64,000 bases of DNA from Roseovarius sp. W115. Lineage in GTDB: Bacteria > Pseudomonadota > Alphaproteobacteria > Rhodobacterales > Rhodobacteraceae. The DNA lies in contig NZ_CP146606.1 of the NCBI RefSeq assembly GCF_032842945.2, positions 62,001-126,000 of the forward strand, written 5' to 3'. Numbering within the stretch: position 1 is the first letter of the stretch; each line of letters opens with the position of its first letter. Positions 37,618 to 47,194 of the stretch are shown here, in pieces. A program made the translations under genes and the position numbers. Below the pieces are notes generated by a model. It made no database searches. It saw only the letters and a list, made by a program, of their open reading frames with translations, and was not told the origin of the DNA.

Positions 37618-39165
37618 ATGGACGGAACAACCGACGCCACGCAGAGCGATTGGGGGCCTTTTGGTCGCCCACTGTTCGAGGACCCCCGGGCCAAGGCGCT
37701 CAGCCGTGTCGGTGTGGTTGATGTGGGATCAAACTCGGTGCGTATGGTGGTGTTTGACGGCGCCGCACGAAGCCCGGCCTATTTTTACAATGAAAAGATC
37801 ATGTGTGCGCTTGGCGCAGGACTATCAGAGACCAGGCGTCTGAATCCTGATGGGCGTGCACGCGCACTGGCCGCCATAAAACGGTTCAAGCTATTGGCGG
37901 ATAACATCTGTGACGGGCCTTTGACGGCGGTGGCCACGGCGGCCATTCGCGAGGCCGAGGACGGCCCGGCCTTTCGCGATGAGGTCGAACGCGAGACCGG
38001 CATTCAGCTTTGGGTCGTGGATGGTGAGGAAGAAGCCCGACTCTCTGCGCAAGGCGTGCTGTTGGGCTGGCCCGGGTCCTATGGCCTTGTTTGCGACATT
38101 GGCGGGTCGTCCATGGAATTGGCCGAAATCAACGGTGGTGAGGTGGGCAAGCGGCTAACCTCTTCGCTTGGTCCCTTAAAACTCAAGGATCTCAAAGGCG
38201 GCAAGCGCGCGCGGCGCGCGCATATTCGCGATACCCTGACCACGATGTATGACCAGATGGGCGAACAGAAAAACCGTCTGTTTCTGGTCGGCGGGTCCTG
38301 GCGCGCGATTGCCAAGATCGACATGGAACGACGCGGCTATCCGCTTAATGTGCTGCATGAATACCGAATGAGCGCCAAATCTGTGCGCGCCACGGCGGAT
38401 TATATCAGTGAATGCGATCAGGAAGAGCTGCGCCAGCGCGCCGGTGTGTCCACAGCGCGGATGGACCTTGCCGTCATTGCCATTGATGTGCTGCGGCAGG
38501 TGGTGAAAACCTTCAAGCCCCGCGACATCGCCGTGTCAAGCTATGGCATCCGTGAGGGGCTTCTCTATGAACAAATGCCCCAGGCCCTGCGCGACCGGGA
38601 CCCACTTATTGAGGCGTGCCGGTTTGCCGAGGCCAAGGATGCCCGCCTGCCCGGCTACGGGCGTATGGTGTTCAACTTTGTCCAGCCTCTGTTCCGCTCG
38701 GTGCCCAAGGACCAGTCTCGGATCATCAAGGCTGCCTGCCTCTTGCATGATGTGAGCTGGCGCGCGCATCCCGATTACCGGGCCGAGGATTGCTTTGACA
38801 ACGCCACCCGCGCCAATCTGGGCGGTCTGAAACATGCCGAACGCGTCTTTCTGGGGCTGGCCTTGATGCATCGCTACTCCAACCGGCGCGAAGGCACGCG
38901 GTTTGAGGCCCTGACCAAGCTGGTCACGGCAAAGGATGAGCACCAGGCCGAGGTGCTTGGCAAGGCGATGCGCCTTGCCGCGATGTTCTGGTTGCGTAAG
39001 GACGAGACATTGGGCGAGCTGGTGTGGAAACCCAAAAAGCGGCATTTGACGTTGAAGCTCTCAAAGGCGGCAGAGCCGATGTTTGGCGAAGTCGCACAAG
39101 CGCGCTTCAACTCTCTGGCGGAAACCCTTGATGCGGAAACGAAAGTCCGGGTCGCCCGCGGCTAA
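37618..39165 (+). CDS. ppx: exopolyphosphatase, Ppx/GppA family
   Basis: Releases phosphate from polyphosphate or hydrolyses pppGpp. 515 residues from ATG 37618 after GGGGA; a TTG at 37564 would add 18. The acetate/sugar kinase-like fold shows phosphate 1 motif GVVDVGSNSVRMVVFDG and phosphate 2 motif GLVCDIGGSSMELAEI. A C-terminal HD-like region (HDVSWRAHPDYRAEDCF) is present, as in long Ppx proteins. It ends with a 4-base convergent overlap with the next gene. Confidence 0.93.
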   Translation: MDGTTDATQSDWGPFGRPLFEDPRAKALSRVGVVDVGSNSVRMVVFDGAARSPAYFYNEKIMCALGAGLSETRRLNPDGRARALAAIKRFKLLADNICDGPLTAVATAAIREAEDGPAFRDEVERETGIQLWVVDGEEEARLSAQGVLLGWPGSYGLVCDIGGSSMELAEINGGEVGKRLTSSLGPLKLKDLKGGKRARRAHIRDTLTTMYDQMGEQKNRLFLVGGSWRAIAKIDMERRGYPLNVLHEYRMSAKSVRATADYISECDQEELRQRAGVSTARMDLAVIAIDVLRQVVKTFKPRDIAVSSYGIREGLLYEQMPQALRDRDPLIEACRFAEAKDARLPGYGRMVFNFVQPLFRSVPKDQSRIIKAACLLHDVSWRAHPDYRAEDCFDNATRANLGGLKHAERVFLGLALMHRYSNRREGTRFEALTKLVTAKDEHQAEVLGKAMRLAAMFWLRKDETLGELVWKPKKRHLTLKLSKAAEPMFGEVAQARFNSLAETLDAETKVRVARG

Positions 39166-39515
39166 ATCTCGATATCCCCATCGCTGTCTTCCGCCGCCTT
39201 TTCCGCAGGCGTTTTCTTGCGAATGATGATGTCCCCGTTGGGCAGGATTTCCGGCGCGTGATAGGCGCTCAGATCCTCGATTTCCCCCAGCAGGTTCATG
39301 AAGCCCGGACCAATCTCAGTCATGAACTGTCGCAGCGCGGGCTCCATGTCTTCCGCCATCCCTTGAAAATCCTTCAAGGCGGGTTCCATTTCACGCATGA
39401 ACCCTTCCATGAAAAGCTGCGCCCCGCGCTCCATAAGCGAGGGGCCTTCTTCTTCGGCCAGAGCGGGTTGCGCAAGTGCGCCCAGCAAGACCACAGGGTA
39501 AATCATATGCTTCAT
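39162..39515 (-). CDS. small secreted protein, unknown
   Basis: 117 residues. It has a signal peptide (MKHMIYPVVLLGALAQPALA) and an acidic helical mature part rich in Met and Glu (MERGAQLFMEGFMREMEPALKDFQGMAEDMEPALRQFM), where EPAL recurs, suggesting an amphipathic repeat. The end is charged (IIIRKKTPAEKAAEDSDGDIEI). I recall similar genes in related genomes, sometimes mislabelled as ATPases; there is no P-loop. Function unknown. Confidence 0.75.
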   Translation of the reverse strand: MKHMIYPVVLLGALAQPALAEEEGPSLMERGAQLFMEGFMREMEPALKDFQGMAEDMEPALRQFMTEIGPGFMNLLGEIEDLSAYHAPEILPNGDIIIRKKTPAEKAAEDSDGDIEI

Positions 39516-39546
39516 GGCCCTAATATAATCGATTTGGGCGAAAGTT

Positions 39547-40584
39547 TTAAGACGTTAGGTCAATATCCATGATGACCGGGAAGTGATCGGAGGCCGCAAT
39601 GAGCGCATCACGCAGGTCCGGCATCTTCCAGCACCCAGGGTCATCAAAGGGATGCCAAATACGCCAGCTGGGTCCCTTGGCCCGCAAATCAGGCGAGACC
39701 ATGATGTAGTCCAAAAGCGCCTGAAGATACCGTTTTTCCTGGGAAATATAGAAGCGGGCTGTGGTGTTCATCGCGCCGATCCGACGTGTCAGAGCACGTT
39801 TGGCATGGGGATCATAAAGCGCGTGCGCCGAGCTGGCGCCGTCCCCCATGATCACCTCAACAGACGAGCGCCCAAAAAGATGCTCATATTCGTCCAGACC
39901 GGGACCGTCATTGAGATCTCCAAGCAGAATAAGCGACTCACCCGCCTCAAGATGCGCTTCCACCCGGCGTCTCAGCCACACCGCCTGCGCCTGTTGCTTG
40001 CGCCGGTTGGAAATGCCCATGCGCATCGCCTCATCGCGGTTGCGCGCGCCGTGTGGGGCTTTGGATTTCAGATGCGCGCCGATCATGCGAAAGGCGAACC
40101 CATCCCGCGTCTCGGCCGCAATCTCCAACGGTGGTTTGGAAAACTCTACCAGATCCTCAGTCGCATCAATATCCAAGTCAATCCGAAACACCCCGTCAAA
40201 CCGTGGCGCATCCGGCGACCCGCGCTTGCCTGTCTCTTCGCCTTGCGGGTCGTGCCGACAGCTCAGCACATCGGGATCATAAAGCAATGCAATCTCTTGT
40301 TGCGTCGCATTTGCAAAGCCAATCAATGCTTTACGCGCGCGCAACCCCATCGCCTCGGCAAAGTTTTCCAGCGCAGGTTCGGTGGCGCGCTTTTTGTTGG
40401 TGTCCGGTGCTTCAATCACCATGATCGCATCGGCATCAAGCGCCGCAAACACAATTCCAAGCGCTGTGAGCTGCTCATGTCGGCTGACACCGTGGCGTCC
40501 CGACAGGTCTTGGTCGTCAAGCATTTTGCCCTTGTCATCAAACAGGGCATTGAACCATTCCACATTGTAAGTGGCGATGCGCAT
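39547..40584 (-). CDS. endonuclease/exonuclease/phosphatase (EEP) family protein
   Basis: 345 residues from ATG 40584. N-terminal MRIATYNVEWFNALFDDKG, then DADAIMVIEAPDTNKKRA, the catalytic-type HLKSKAPHGARNRDEAMRM and LLGDLNDGPG, and C-terminal SDHFPVIMDIDL fit the Mg-dependent EEP fold (exonuclease III/DNase I/inositol phosphatase). Substrate (nucleic acid or phosphoester) unknown. It begins 2 bases before the DnaJ-like gene's stop is finished and is coupled to it. Confidence 0.88.
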   Translation of the reverse strand: MRIATYNVEWFNALFDDKGKMLDDQDLSGRHGVSRHEQLTALGIVFAALDADAIMVIEAPDTNKKRATEPALENFAEAMGLRARKALIGFANATQQEIALLYDPDVLSCRHDPQGEETGKRGSPDAPRFDGVFRIDLDIDATEDLVEFSKPPLEIAAETRDGFAFRMIGAHLKSKAPHGARNRDEAMRMGISNRRKQQAQAVWLRRRVEAHLEAGESLILLGDLNDGPGLDEYEHLFGRSSVEVIMGDGASSAHALYDPHAKRALTRRIGAMNTTARFYISQEKRYLQALLDYIMVSPDLRAKGPSWRIWHPFDDPGCWKMPDLRDALIAASDHFPVIMDIDLTS

Positions 40585-40585
40585 C

Positions 40586-41263
40586 TCAGCCCTTTCCGCT
40601 GATCTCCTCCCAGGCGTGATTGATATCACTCAGCCGCTTTTCGGCCAGCTTAATGGCTTCTTGCGGGACGCCCCGCGCAATCATGCGATCAGGATGCATG
40701 TCACGCACCAAGGCACGGTAATGCTTGCGAATTTCATCTATTGGTGCGTTTGGATCCACGCCCAGAACCGCATAAGGATCAGGCTTCGCATCAGGCACAA
40801 AACGGCTGCGCAGCACCTGAAATTGCGCGTCCGGTATCTCGAAAATCTGAGCTACTCGCTCTAGGAACACATCTTCGTTGGGATGATAGACCCCGTCGGC
40901 TACGGCAATATGAAATAGCCCTTCCATCAGGTCAAAAAGCGTGTCCGTCTCTGTCCCGAACATCGTCTTGATCCGTTGCGCGTAATCCTCGAACCCCACC
41001 ACATCCTGCCGGGCGAGGTTAAAGACCCGCGCCGCACCTGCCTCATCATCCTGCGCAATCTGAAAGACTTCGCGAAAGGCCGTCACCTCATCGCGCGTGA
41101 CCAACCCATCGGCCTTGGCCATCTTGGCCCCAAGCGCGATCACGGCAATGGCAAACGCCACGCTGCGCTCAGGCGGCGTGCGCAGCGCGTCAAAAACACG
41201 TGTGAGCGGTTCGCCCTTGGCCAGCGCAGAAAGCGCTTCGGAGATACGGTTCCAGATGGACAT
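40586..41263 (-). CDS. TerB + DnaJ domain co-chaperone (DjlA-like, soluble)
   Basis: 225 residues. Residues about 30-145 are a TerB-like helical domain (VAFAIAVIALGAKMAKADGLVTRDEVTAFREVF). Residues 160-225 are a J domain (DPYAVLGVDPNAPIDEIRKHYRALVRDMHPDRMI) with the HPD needed to stimulate DnaK ATPase. Unlike E. coli DjlA there is no N-terminal membrane segment. It precedes the EEP gene on the same strand. Confidence 0.92.
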   Translation of the reverse strand: MSIWNRISEALSALAKGEPLTRVFDALRTPPERSVAFAIAVIALGAKMAKADGLVTRDEVTAFREVFQIAQDDEAGAARVFNLARQDVVGFEDYAQRIKTMFGTETDTLFDLMEGLFHIAVADGVYHPNEDVFLERVAQIFEIPDAQFQVLRSRFVPDAKPDPYAVLGVDPNAPIDEIRKHYRALVRDMHPDRMIARGVPQEAIKLAEKRLSDINHAWEEISGKG

Positions 41264-41273
41264 GGGCGCAACT

Positions 41274-41783
41274 TTAGCGACTGTCTAAGCCGTGTGACAG
41301 GCGTTTTTGTAACAAAATCAGATCAATCCATCTGCCGAACTTGAAACCCGCCTGCGCAACGTGCCCCACCTGCTCATAACCGAGGGCAAGGTGAAACGTA
41401 ACGGCCTCTGTGTTTTCGCCGCTGATCCCGGCCATCAGCGACCCGACCTCTTGCGTCACGGCATGATCCTCAAGCGCCGCCATCAAAGCCCGGCCCACCC
41501 CACGCCCTCGCGCATCAGAGGCCAGCATCACCGTGTGTTCCATCGTGCGACCATAGCCCGTGCCTTTGCGGAACTGATCATAGGTGGCGTATCCCACCAC
41601 CCCTTCATCGGTTTGTGCCACCAAAAACGGCCTGCCCGCGGCCTGCCGTACAGCGATCTCTTGCATCACTTGATCCACCGTCTTTTCAATTTCGGTGAAA
41701 CTGACAGTGGTCTCCCGAATATAAGTGTTCACGATCCGCGCAACGGCCTCTGCATCGGCATCCGTGGCCGCGCGCAGGATCAT
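41274..41783 (-). CDS. GNAT family N-acetyltransferase (phosphinothricin acetyltransferase-like)
   Basis: 169 residues. The start LRAATDADAEAVARIVNTYIRETTVSFTE and the acetyl-CoA-binding block VMLASDARGRGVGRALMAALEDHAV identify the GNAT fold; similarity is nearest to phosphinothricin (Pat/Bar) acetyltransferases. Substrate may be a small amine or amino acid. It overlaps the VOC gene by 4 bases, suggesting co-translation. Confidence 0.88.
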   Translation of the reverse strand: MILRAATDADAEAVARIVNTYIRETTVSFTEIEKTVDQVMQEIAVRQAAGRPFLVAQTDEGVVGYATYDQFRKGTGYGRTMEHTVMLASDARGRGVGRALMAALEDHAVTQEVGSLMAGISGENTEAVTFHLALGYEQVGHVAQAGFKFGRWIDLILLQKRLSHGLDSR

Positions 41784-42391
41784 TCCAGCACACGCACACC
41801 TGATGGCGTGTCCATCTCGGCAACCAGCCCCGCAGGAGCCGTTTCAAAGCGTACGCGGGTCTCTTGGAACACCGGAGCCAGTGTCTGGCTCAGCAGATCA
41901 GCATCAGGATGCGAGATCGTGAGCATTTTCAAGCGACATCCAGATGCGGGCAAACGGCGCGCTGGTGTATCATCGCCGGCCCATTCGATGACGGCGGGAA
42001 ACATGTTGTCATAGGGCAGAATTCCAGTGGGTGGGACGGACATCTGCCATCGCAGATCGCCGCGTGCCAACGGAACGGGCACACCAGCTTGCGGATGTTC
42101 CGCGACAAACCCACTCAGATCATCGGTCCGGCAAATCCAGTTTGTTGGCCGCGCTCGACCGGTGAAGCGATCCAGATCAAACCAGCGAGGATATTCAGGT
42201 GCAGGCGCGTCAGGATCAATGCTGATTACTTCGAGGTATAGCCCGTCCTCTAACCCTAAAAGCAGGTTATGCGTGCCGAAATGCGGATGCCGCCCGCCGG
42301 GCAACAGCGGCACGCCAAGGACCTCTTCGGCATAGGCCCGACCGCTTTCAAGCGTTTCGGCGGCGATTGCGAAGTGATCCAGAACTATCAT
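41780..42391 (-). CDS. VOC/glyoxalase-like domain protein
   Basis: 203 residues. LDHFAIAAETLESGRAYAEEVLGVPLLPGGRHPHFGTHNLLLGLEDGLYLEVISIDP is the first half of the glyoxalase_3-like fold with metal-ligand residues H and E, a single-domain protein with an extended second half. Substrate unknown. It forms a two-gene unit with the GNAT gene. Upstream 42392-42506 shows no gene. Confidence 0.82.
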   Translation of the reverse strand: MIVLDHFAIAAETLESGRAYAEEVLGVPLLPGGRHPHFGTHNLLLGLEDGLYLEVISIDPDAPAPEYPRWFDLDRFTGRARPTNWICRTDDLSGFVAEHPQAGVPVPLARGDLRWQMSVPPTGILPYDNMFPAVIEWAGDDTPARRLPASGCRLKMLTISHPDADLLSQTLAPVFQETRVRFETAPAGLVAEMDTPSGVRVLE

Positions 42392-42506
42392 GTCTCAGCA
42401 CTCCTCTTTGCTTGGGATGTTGCAGGTAAACGGCCAGCGCGCCACCCGTCCCTTGTTTGCCAGAACACACAGCAATGCAAAGCAGATTTTCTAAACCTGC
42501 ACCGCT

Positions 42507-42992
42507 TTAGCCCGAGACAAGCCGAAAGATGACCCAAACTGCTGCGAAGAGTGTCGGATAGAACGTGGCCGCAAAGCCAAAGGCGCGCAGCGGCGGCGAG
42601 AAATGATATCCCACCCAAAACAACAACCGCGCCACGACAAACCCCAGCCCAAGTGCGAGAACCGTTCCCGCGCCCAGGAAAAAGCCAACCAGCGGCCAGA
42701 TGCAAAGCGCCAGCACGACCTGTTCCAAAGTGTTCGTCAGCACGGCCTGATCCACCGCCGCGCCGCCGGTCAGCTTCTGTCCGTCAATGGTGGTGTCATC
42801 CCCAAAACGCCTCTGCGCCAACCTTGCAATCATCAGCATCAGCACCACACCGGGGCCAAAGACTGCGCCCATCAGAACCGGCTGGATCATCGCAATCGGC
42901 ACGGGGATCTGAGCGCCAATCCACAGCAGCCCCACGGCCCAGAGTGCCCCGGCCGCCATTCCGGCAAGGATCACGCCGCGTTTTTGGCTCAT
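42507..42992 (-). CDS. MAPEG family membrane protein
   Basis: 161 residues with four hydrophobic segments. The middle block [46 protein letters not shown] matches bacterial MAPEG proteins (membrane-associated eicosanoid/glutathione metabolism), and [21 protein letters not shown] is the typical C-terminal segment. The reaction in bacteria is mostly unknown. It overlaps the stop of the methylmalonyl-CoA mutase gene by 4 bases. Confidence 0.82.
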   Translation of the reverse strand: MSQKRGVILAGMAAGALWAVGLLWIGAQIPVPIAMIQPVLMGAVFGPGVVLMLMIARLAQRRFGDDTTIDGQKLTGGAAVDQAVLTNTLEQVVLALCIWPLVGFFLGAGTVLALGLGFVVARLLFWVGYHFSPPLRAFGFAATFYPTLFAAVWVIFRLVSG

Positions 42993-45121
42993 GCAGCGCG
43001 CGCCTCATGGATCAGCCGCAGGATATCCTGCGCCGCCTCGGGGATATTTGTGCCCGGCCCAAAGATCGCCTTCACCCCTGCGGATTTCAGGAACTCGTAA
43101 TCCTGCTGCGGAATGACACCGCCGCAGATCACGATAATATCGCTGGCGTCTTTTTCCTTAAGCGCATCAATGAGTTGCGGCGCCAAAGTCTTGTGGCCAG
43201 CGGCCTGGCTGGAAATGCCGATCACATGGACATCGTTATCAATCGCATCCTGTGCCGCCTCATCGGGCGTCTGGAAGAGTGGTCCCACATCGACGTCAAA
43301 CCCGATATCGGCAAAGGCGGTCGCAATGACTTTGGCCCCGCGGTCATGCCCGTCCTGACCCATTTTGACCACCAGCATCCGGGGCCTGCGCCCCTCGGCA
43401 TCCGCAAAATCCTCGACCGACTTCTGAATCGCGGCAAACCCTTCGTCGCCCTCATAAGCTGCGCCATAAACCCCGGCGAGCGTTTTCACCTCAGCGCGGT
43501 GCCGTCCAAATTCCTTTTCCAAAGCCATACTGATCTCTCCCACAGATGCCCGTGCCCTTGCGGCCTCAACGGCGCCTTCCAAAAGGTTGCCGCCCTCTTT
43601 CGCCCGTCGTGTCAATTCATTCAAAGCCGCCTGACATGCGGCTTCATCGCGCTCGGCGCGGATTTTCTCCAGACGTGCGATCTGGCTGTCGCGCACGGCA
43701 GAATTGTCGATATCGAGAATGTCGATCGGGTCTTCTTTGTCCTTGCGGTACTTGTTGACCCCCACGATCACTTCGTCGCCTCGGTCGATCATCGCCTGTC
43801 TCGTGGCCGCAGATTCCTCGATCCGAAGCTTGGGCATGCCAGAGGCCACGGCCTTGGTCATACCGCCCATTTCTTCGACCTCATCCATGAGCGCCCAGGC
43901 CTTTTCAGCCAGTTCTGCCGTCAAGCTTTCGACGTAATAGGACCCCGCCAGAGGATCGACGACATTGGTCACGCCGGTCTCTTCCTGCAGCACAAGTTGG
44001 GTGTTACGCGCGATCCGCGCCGAGAAATCCGTGGGCAGCGCAATCGCCTCATCCAGCGCGTTGGTGTGCAGGCTTTGCGTGCCGCCCAACACAGCGCTCA
44101 TTGCTTCATAGGCCGTGCGGATGACGTTGTTATACGGGTCTTGCTCTTGCAGGCTCACACCAGAGGTCTGGCAATGGGTGCGCAGCATCTTGGAGCGCTC
44201 ATTCTTGGCGCCAAACTCGGTCATGATGCGGTGCCAGAGCAAACGCGCGGCGCGCAGTTTGGCCGCTTCCATGAAGAAATTCATGCCGATGGCAAAGAAG
44301 AAACTCAGCCGACCTGCAAATTTATCAACATCCATGCCCGCCTCAATGGCAGCGCGCACATATTCGCGCCCATCGGCCAGGGTATAGGCCAGCTCCTGCA
44401 CGAGGTTCGCGCCCGCCTCCTGCATGTGATAACCCGAGATGCTGATCGAGTTGAATTTGGGCATCTCATTGGCCGTGTATTCAATAATATCCGAGACGAT
44501 CCGCATCGACGGTTCCGGCGGGTAGATATAGGTGTTGCGCACCATAAACTCTTTCAGAATGTCATTCTGAATTGTGCCGGACAGAACGCTGCGCGAGTGA
44601 CCCTGTTCTTCACCGGCCACAATGAAGCTGGCCAGAACCGGGATCACCGCACCGTTCATGGTCATCGAAACGCTGACCTGATCAAGCGGGATACCGTCAA
44701 AGAGGATTTTCATGTCCTCGACGCTATCAATCGCCACACCGGCTTTGCCGACGTCACCCACAACGCGTTCATGGTCGCTGTCATAGCCACGATGGGTTGC
44801 CAGATCGAAGGCGACCGAGACACCCTGCTGCCCGGCGGCCAGATTACGGCGGTAAAATGCGTTGGATTCCTCAGCCGTGGAAAAGCCCGCATATTGCCGG
44901 ATCGTCCAGGGGCGCCCGGCATACATCGTCGCCTTCACCCCGCGCGTGAAAGGTGCCTGGCCCGGGATTGTGCCCAGATGATCAAGCGACCCCAGATCGT
45001 CCTCGGTATAGAGTGGCTTGACCGGAATACCTTCCAGCGTGTTCCACGTCAGATCCTCAAGCGGACGTCCGCGCAGCTCTTTTTCAGCAATCTCACGCCA
45101 GGCGTCTGTGTTCTTTCCCAT
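42989..45121 (-). CDS. scpA: methylmalonyl-CoA mutase
   Basis: Adenosylcobalamin-dependent conversion of methylmalonyl-CoA to succinyl-CoA, third step of propionyl-CoA assimilation (also named mcm). 710 residues, single-chain form. The N-terminal barrel has [40 protein letters not shown] and [18 protein letters not shown]. The C-terminal B12 domain has [25 protein letters not shown] with the DxHxxG base-off motif. It belongs to the same pathway as pccA (47.2 kb) and pccB (53.8 kb). Overlaps the upstream sulfotransferase-like gene by 29 bases. Confidence 0.97.
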   Translation of the reverse strand: MGKNTDAWREIAEKELRGRPLEDLTWNTLEGIPVKPLYTEDDLGSLDHLGTIPGQAPFTRGVKATMYAGRPWTIRQYAGFSTAEESNAFYRRNLAAGQQGVSVAFDLATHRGYDSDHERVVGDVGKAGVAIDSVEDMKILFDGIPLDQVSVSMTMNGAVIPVLASFIVAGEEQGHSRSVLSGTIQNDILKEFMVRNTYIYPPEPSMRIVSDIIEYTANEMPKFNSISISGYHMQEAGANLVQELAYTLADGREYVRAAIEAGMDVDKFAGRLSFFFAIGMNFFMEAAKLRAARLLWHRIMTEFGAKNERSKMLRTHCQTSGVSLQEQDPYNNVIRTAYEAMSAVLGGTQSLHTNALDEAIALPTDFSARIARNTQLVLQEETGVTNVVDPLAGSYYVESLTAELAEKAWALMDEVEEMGGMTKAVASGMPKLRIEESAATRQAMIDRGDEVIVGVNKYRKDKEDPIDILDIDNSAVRDSQIARLEKIRAERDEAACQAALNELTRRAKEGGNLLEGAVEAARARASVGEISMALEKEFGRHRAEVKTLAGVYGAAYEGDEGFAAIQKSVEDFADAEGRRPRMLVVKMGQDGHDRGAKVIATAFADIGFDVDVGPLFQTPDEAAQDAIDNDVHVIGISSQAAGHKTLAPQLIDALKEKDASDIIVICGGVIPQQDYEFLKSAGVKAIFGPGTNIPEAAQDILRLIHEARAA

Positions 45122-46028
45122 GGTGTCGTCCTCTGGTCATCTTGGCCTCCTGCGGCTCAAACCGCTTTGTCTCAGGCCATGTTTTCTCTGTCAGTGTTGC
45201 CAAGCCTTCCGCTCCGGCGCGCAGCCAGAAGAAGTCATCAGCGTAGGCCTCGCGCAATGCGCTGACCTGTTCGGTGTTAAATGGGTGCCACCGCCCAGTA
45301 CCATTTGGTAAAAAGCTGCTGTCACCCCCTCTATCGTTGATGAGTTTGCGCAAGACGCGTAGCTCAGGGCTGCGGTTGAGCCATTCACGAGACGCTCGGC
45401 GCGGCACCTCGGTCAAACCGGTCACTGCCTTCAGCCGCGCTTCTGGCACACCTGCGAATGTCTCAAAGGGCAGCACATTGATCGAAATGCCCGGCAAAGC
45501 GCAGGCCAGGTCGGTGATCACATCGCGCCACGTGCGGGTCGAGCGGCTAAGATGGCGCAACACTCGCGCCGAAGGCAATCTGTGGCCTCGCGCCACGGCA
45601 AACGCCAGCGATGAGGCCCAATAGGTGTCCTGACTGCGGATCGACAGGGAAACCGAGGAAATCCTGCCGTCAAACGCCTCAAAAAAACGCGCCATGCGTT
45701 CACCAATCGCCGCGTATAGCCGTTCGTCGCGCAGGTTGCGCCGGGTTGCGCCGATCATGTTTTCATCCGTGACCAGCACTGTATGAGCGCCAGACGCTTC
45801 CGCCTCGGCCAGGTTGAGCGCAATACGAGACTTGGCGCGTTCAAGCTGCTCAGCAGGGGTTCGACGCCCCTCTACGGGAATAACACCGGTCAGAAGTCCA
45901 TCGCGTGTTTGCTTAGGCCCCCAAACAGCCAGCCCGGATTGGCGCAAGCTGTCGTTGTTTTCCGACAAATAGTGCAGAAAACTCGTATTGGCGGTGCGAT
46001 GCGCCCCCAAATGAAGTTGAATATCCAT
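45093..46028 (-). CDS. sulfotransferase-like (P-loop) protein, unknown
   Basis: 311 residues from ATG 46028; an in-frame reading to 46676 lacks coding character and is antisense to a DUF4174 gene. The start [21 protein letters not shown] resembles the phosphosulfate-binding loop (LHxGxHKTGTT) of sulfotransferase-like proteins, with KTGT changed to RTAN. The rest is not recognised. It ends 29 bases inside the mutase gene, so it is coupled to it; a role in cofactor or surface modification is only a guess. Confidence 0.7.
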   Translation of the reverse strand: MDIQLHLGAHRTANTSFLHYLSENNDSLRQSGLAVWGPKQTRDGLLTGVIPVEGRRTPAEQLERAKSRIALNLAEAEASGAHTVLVTDENMIGATRRNLRDERLYAAIGERMARFFEAFDGRISSVSLSIRSQDTYWASSLAFAVARGHRLPSARVLRHLSRSTRTWRDVITDLACALPGISINVLPFETFAGVPEARLKAVTGLTEVPRRASREWLNRSPELRVLRKLINDRGGDSSFLPNGTGRWHPFNTEQVSALREAYADDFFWLRAGAEGLATLTEKTWPETKRFEPQEAKMTRGRHHGKEHRRLA

Positions 46029-46206
46029 AACCAAGCACCCCTTTCCCACCGTGGTTGTCGAACCAGGGTTATGTGCATTGAATTCGCACCATTTTGTGCT
46101 GCGAATCCTCACCGGGGGCTTAAAGTTAAAATTTTCTCGACCTGTAACGCATTCTGTCGTCGCATTTTTCTTCACTGCGCCTATATTTTTGGTGACAGGA
46201 GACCCC

Positions 46207-46662
46207 ATGCTAAGAGCGATAACGACGTCTTTTCTGATACTTGCAGCAGGAACCTTATCCGCTGACGAGGCCGCAGACACATCGAAAACCACGCCATCGG
46301 AGATCATTTTCCCAGGTGATAGCGTGGATTTGAGTGAATTTGTTTGGAAAAACAGACCGCTTGTTGTGTTTGCCGATAGCCCGGAAGATCCGAGATTCAT
46401 CCAGCAAATGGCATTTCTGAACCAAGGTCTTGACGACTTGCGAGAGCGCGATGTGATCGTCTTGACAGATCCGAACAAAGACAGCGGGTCTGCCTTGCGC
46501 GAAAAGTTGCATCCGCGCGGCTTTATGCTGGCGCTGATTGGCAAGGATGGGCGGATATTCCTGCGCAAACCCCTGCCGTGGGATGTGCGCGAGATTACCC
46601 GCGCGATAGATAAAATGCCCACACGGCAACAAGAAATCCGCGACCGTCGCGGCGGAAGCTGA
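46207..46662 (+). CDS. DUF4174 family secreted protein
   Basis: 151 residues from ATG 46207 after AGGAG. A signal peptide (MLRAITTSFLILAAGTLSADEA) precedes KNRPLVVFADSPEDPRFIQQMAFLNQGLDDLRERDVIVLTDPNKDSGSALREKLHPRGFMLALIGKDG, the DUF4174 domain (thioredoxin-like fold without catalytic cysteines). Convergent with the lipoprotein gene that follows. Function unknown. Confidence 0.88.
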   Translation: MLRAITTSFLILAAGTLSADEAADTSKTTPSEIIFPGDSVDLSEFVWKNRPLVVFADSPEDPRFIQQMAFLNQGLDDLRERDVIVLTDPNKDSGSALREKLHPRGFMLALIGKDGRIFLRKPLPWDVREITRAIDKMPTRQQEIRDRRGGS

Positions 46663-46672
46663 GCGCGCGCCA

Positions 46673-47188
46673 TCATTCGCCCGCTCCCATCGCCACCACC
46701 AGCACCCGATTGGGCCGATCCAGCATCATGACGGCGCGTTCTTCGCTGTGAAAGGCCAAGACCGCCTCGGACCGGGTCAAAAGGCGCCGGAACTCTGCCG
46801 CCAAATCCCCTTGCATACAGTCCCGCGCCTCCAACGCGGCCCGGCGCATGGCCATGCCGACCGGACGGTCCGTATTGGCCGCCTGGCGCATCGCTTCATC
46901 GGGTGACAATGCCGGATCATCCACAGCGGCCACGCCAAAACGCGGCAAGGCACGCAACATCGCCCCAAGATCGCGTTCCACAGGCAGACCTGATGCAGGC
47001 GTGTCATCCTTGACCAAAAACGCCCCAGCCGCGCAGCCCTGTTGAGAAGCAAAGGCCAGTGTGTCGCCCAAGGTGAACCAAGCCGAAAGCCTGTCCCGCA
47101 TGGAGGCTTCATCGTCCCGTGCACAGCCCATCAGGACCGATGCACCAGCCAAAAGGGCTGGAAAGATATGCCGTTCGGCGCAAGGCAT
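46673..47188 (-). CDS. predicted lipoprotein, unknown
   Basis: 171 residues. The N-terminus FPALLAGASVLMGC ends in a lipobox (L-M-G-C, cysteine at residue 22), so it is probably anchored to a membrane. The rest is alpha-helical and polar. It lies 6 bases after the pccA stop on the same strand, so it is likely in the pccA transcript. Not recognised as a family member. Confidence 0.75.
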   Translation of the reverse strand: MPCAERHIFPALLAGASVLMGCARDDEASMRDRLSAWFTLGDTLAFASQQGCAAGAFLVKDDTPASGLPVERDLGAMLRALPRFGVAAVDDPALSPDEAMRQAANTDRPVGMAMRRAALEARDCMQGDLAAEFRRLLTRSEAVLAFHSEERAVMMLDRPNRVLVVAMGAGE

Positions 47189-47194
47189 CTGGGG

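Noticed and set aside
45093-46676. A 527-residue reading of the sulfotransferase-like gene
   Set aside because: The first 216 residues are antisense to the DUF4174 gene and not protein-like; the ATG at 46028 fits the motif start.
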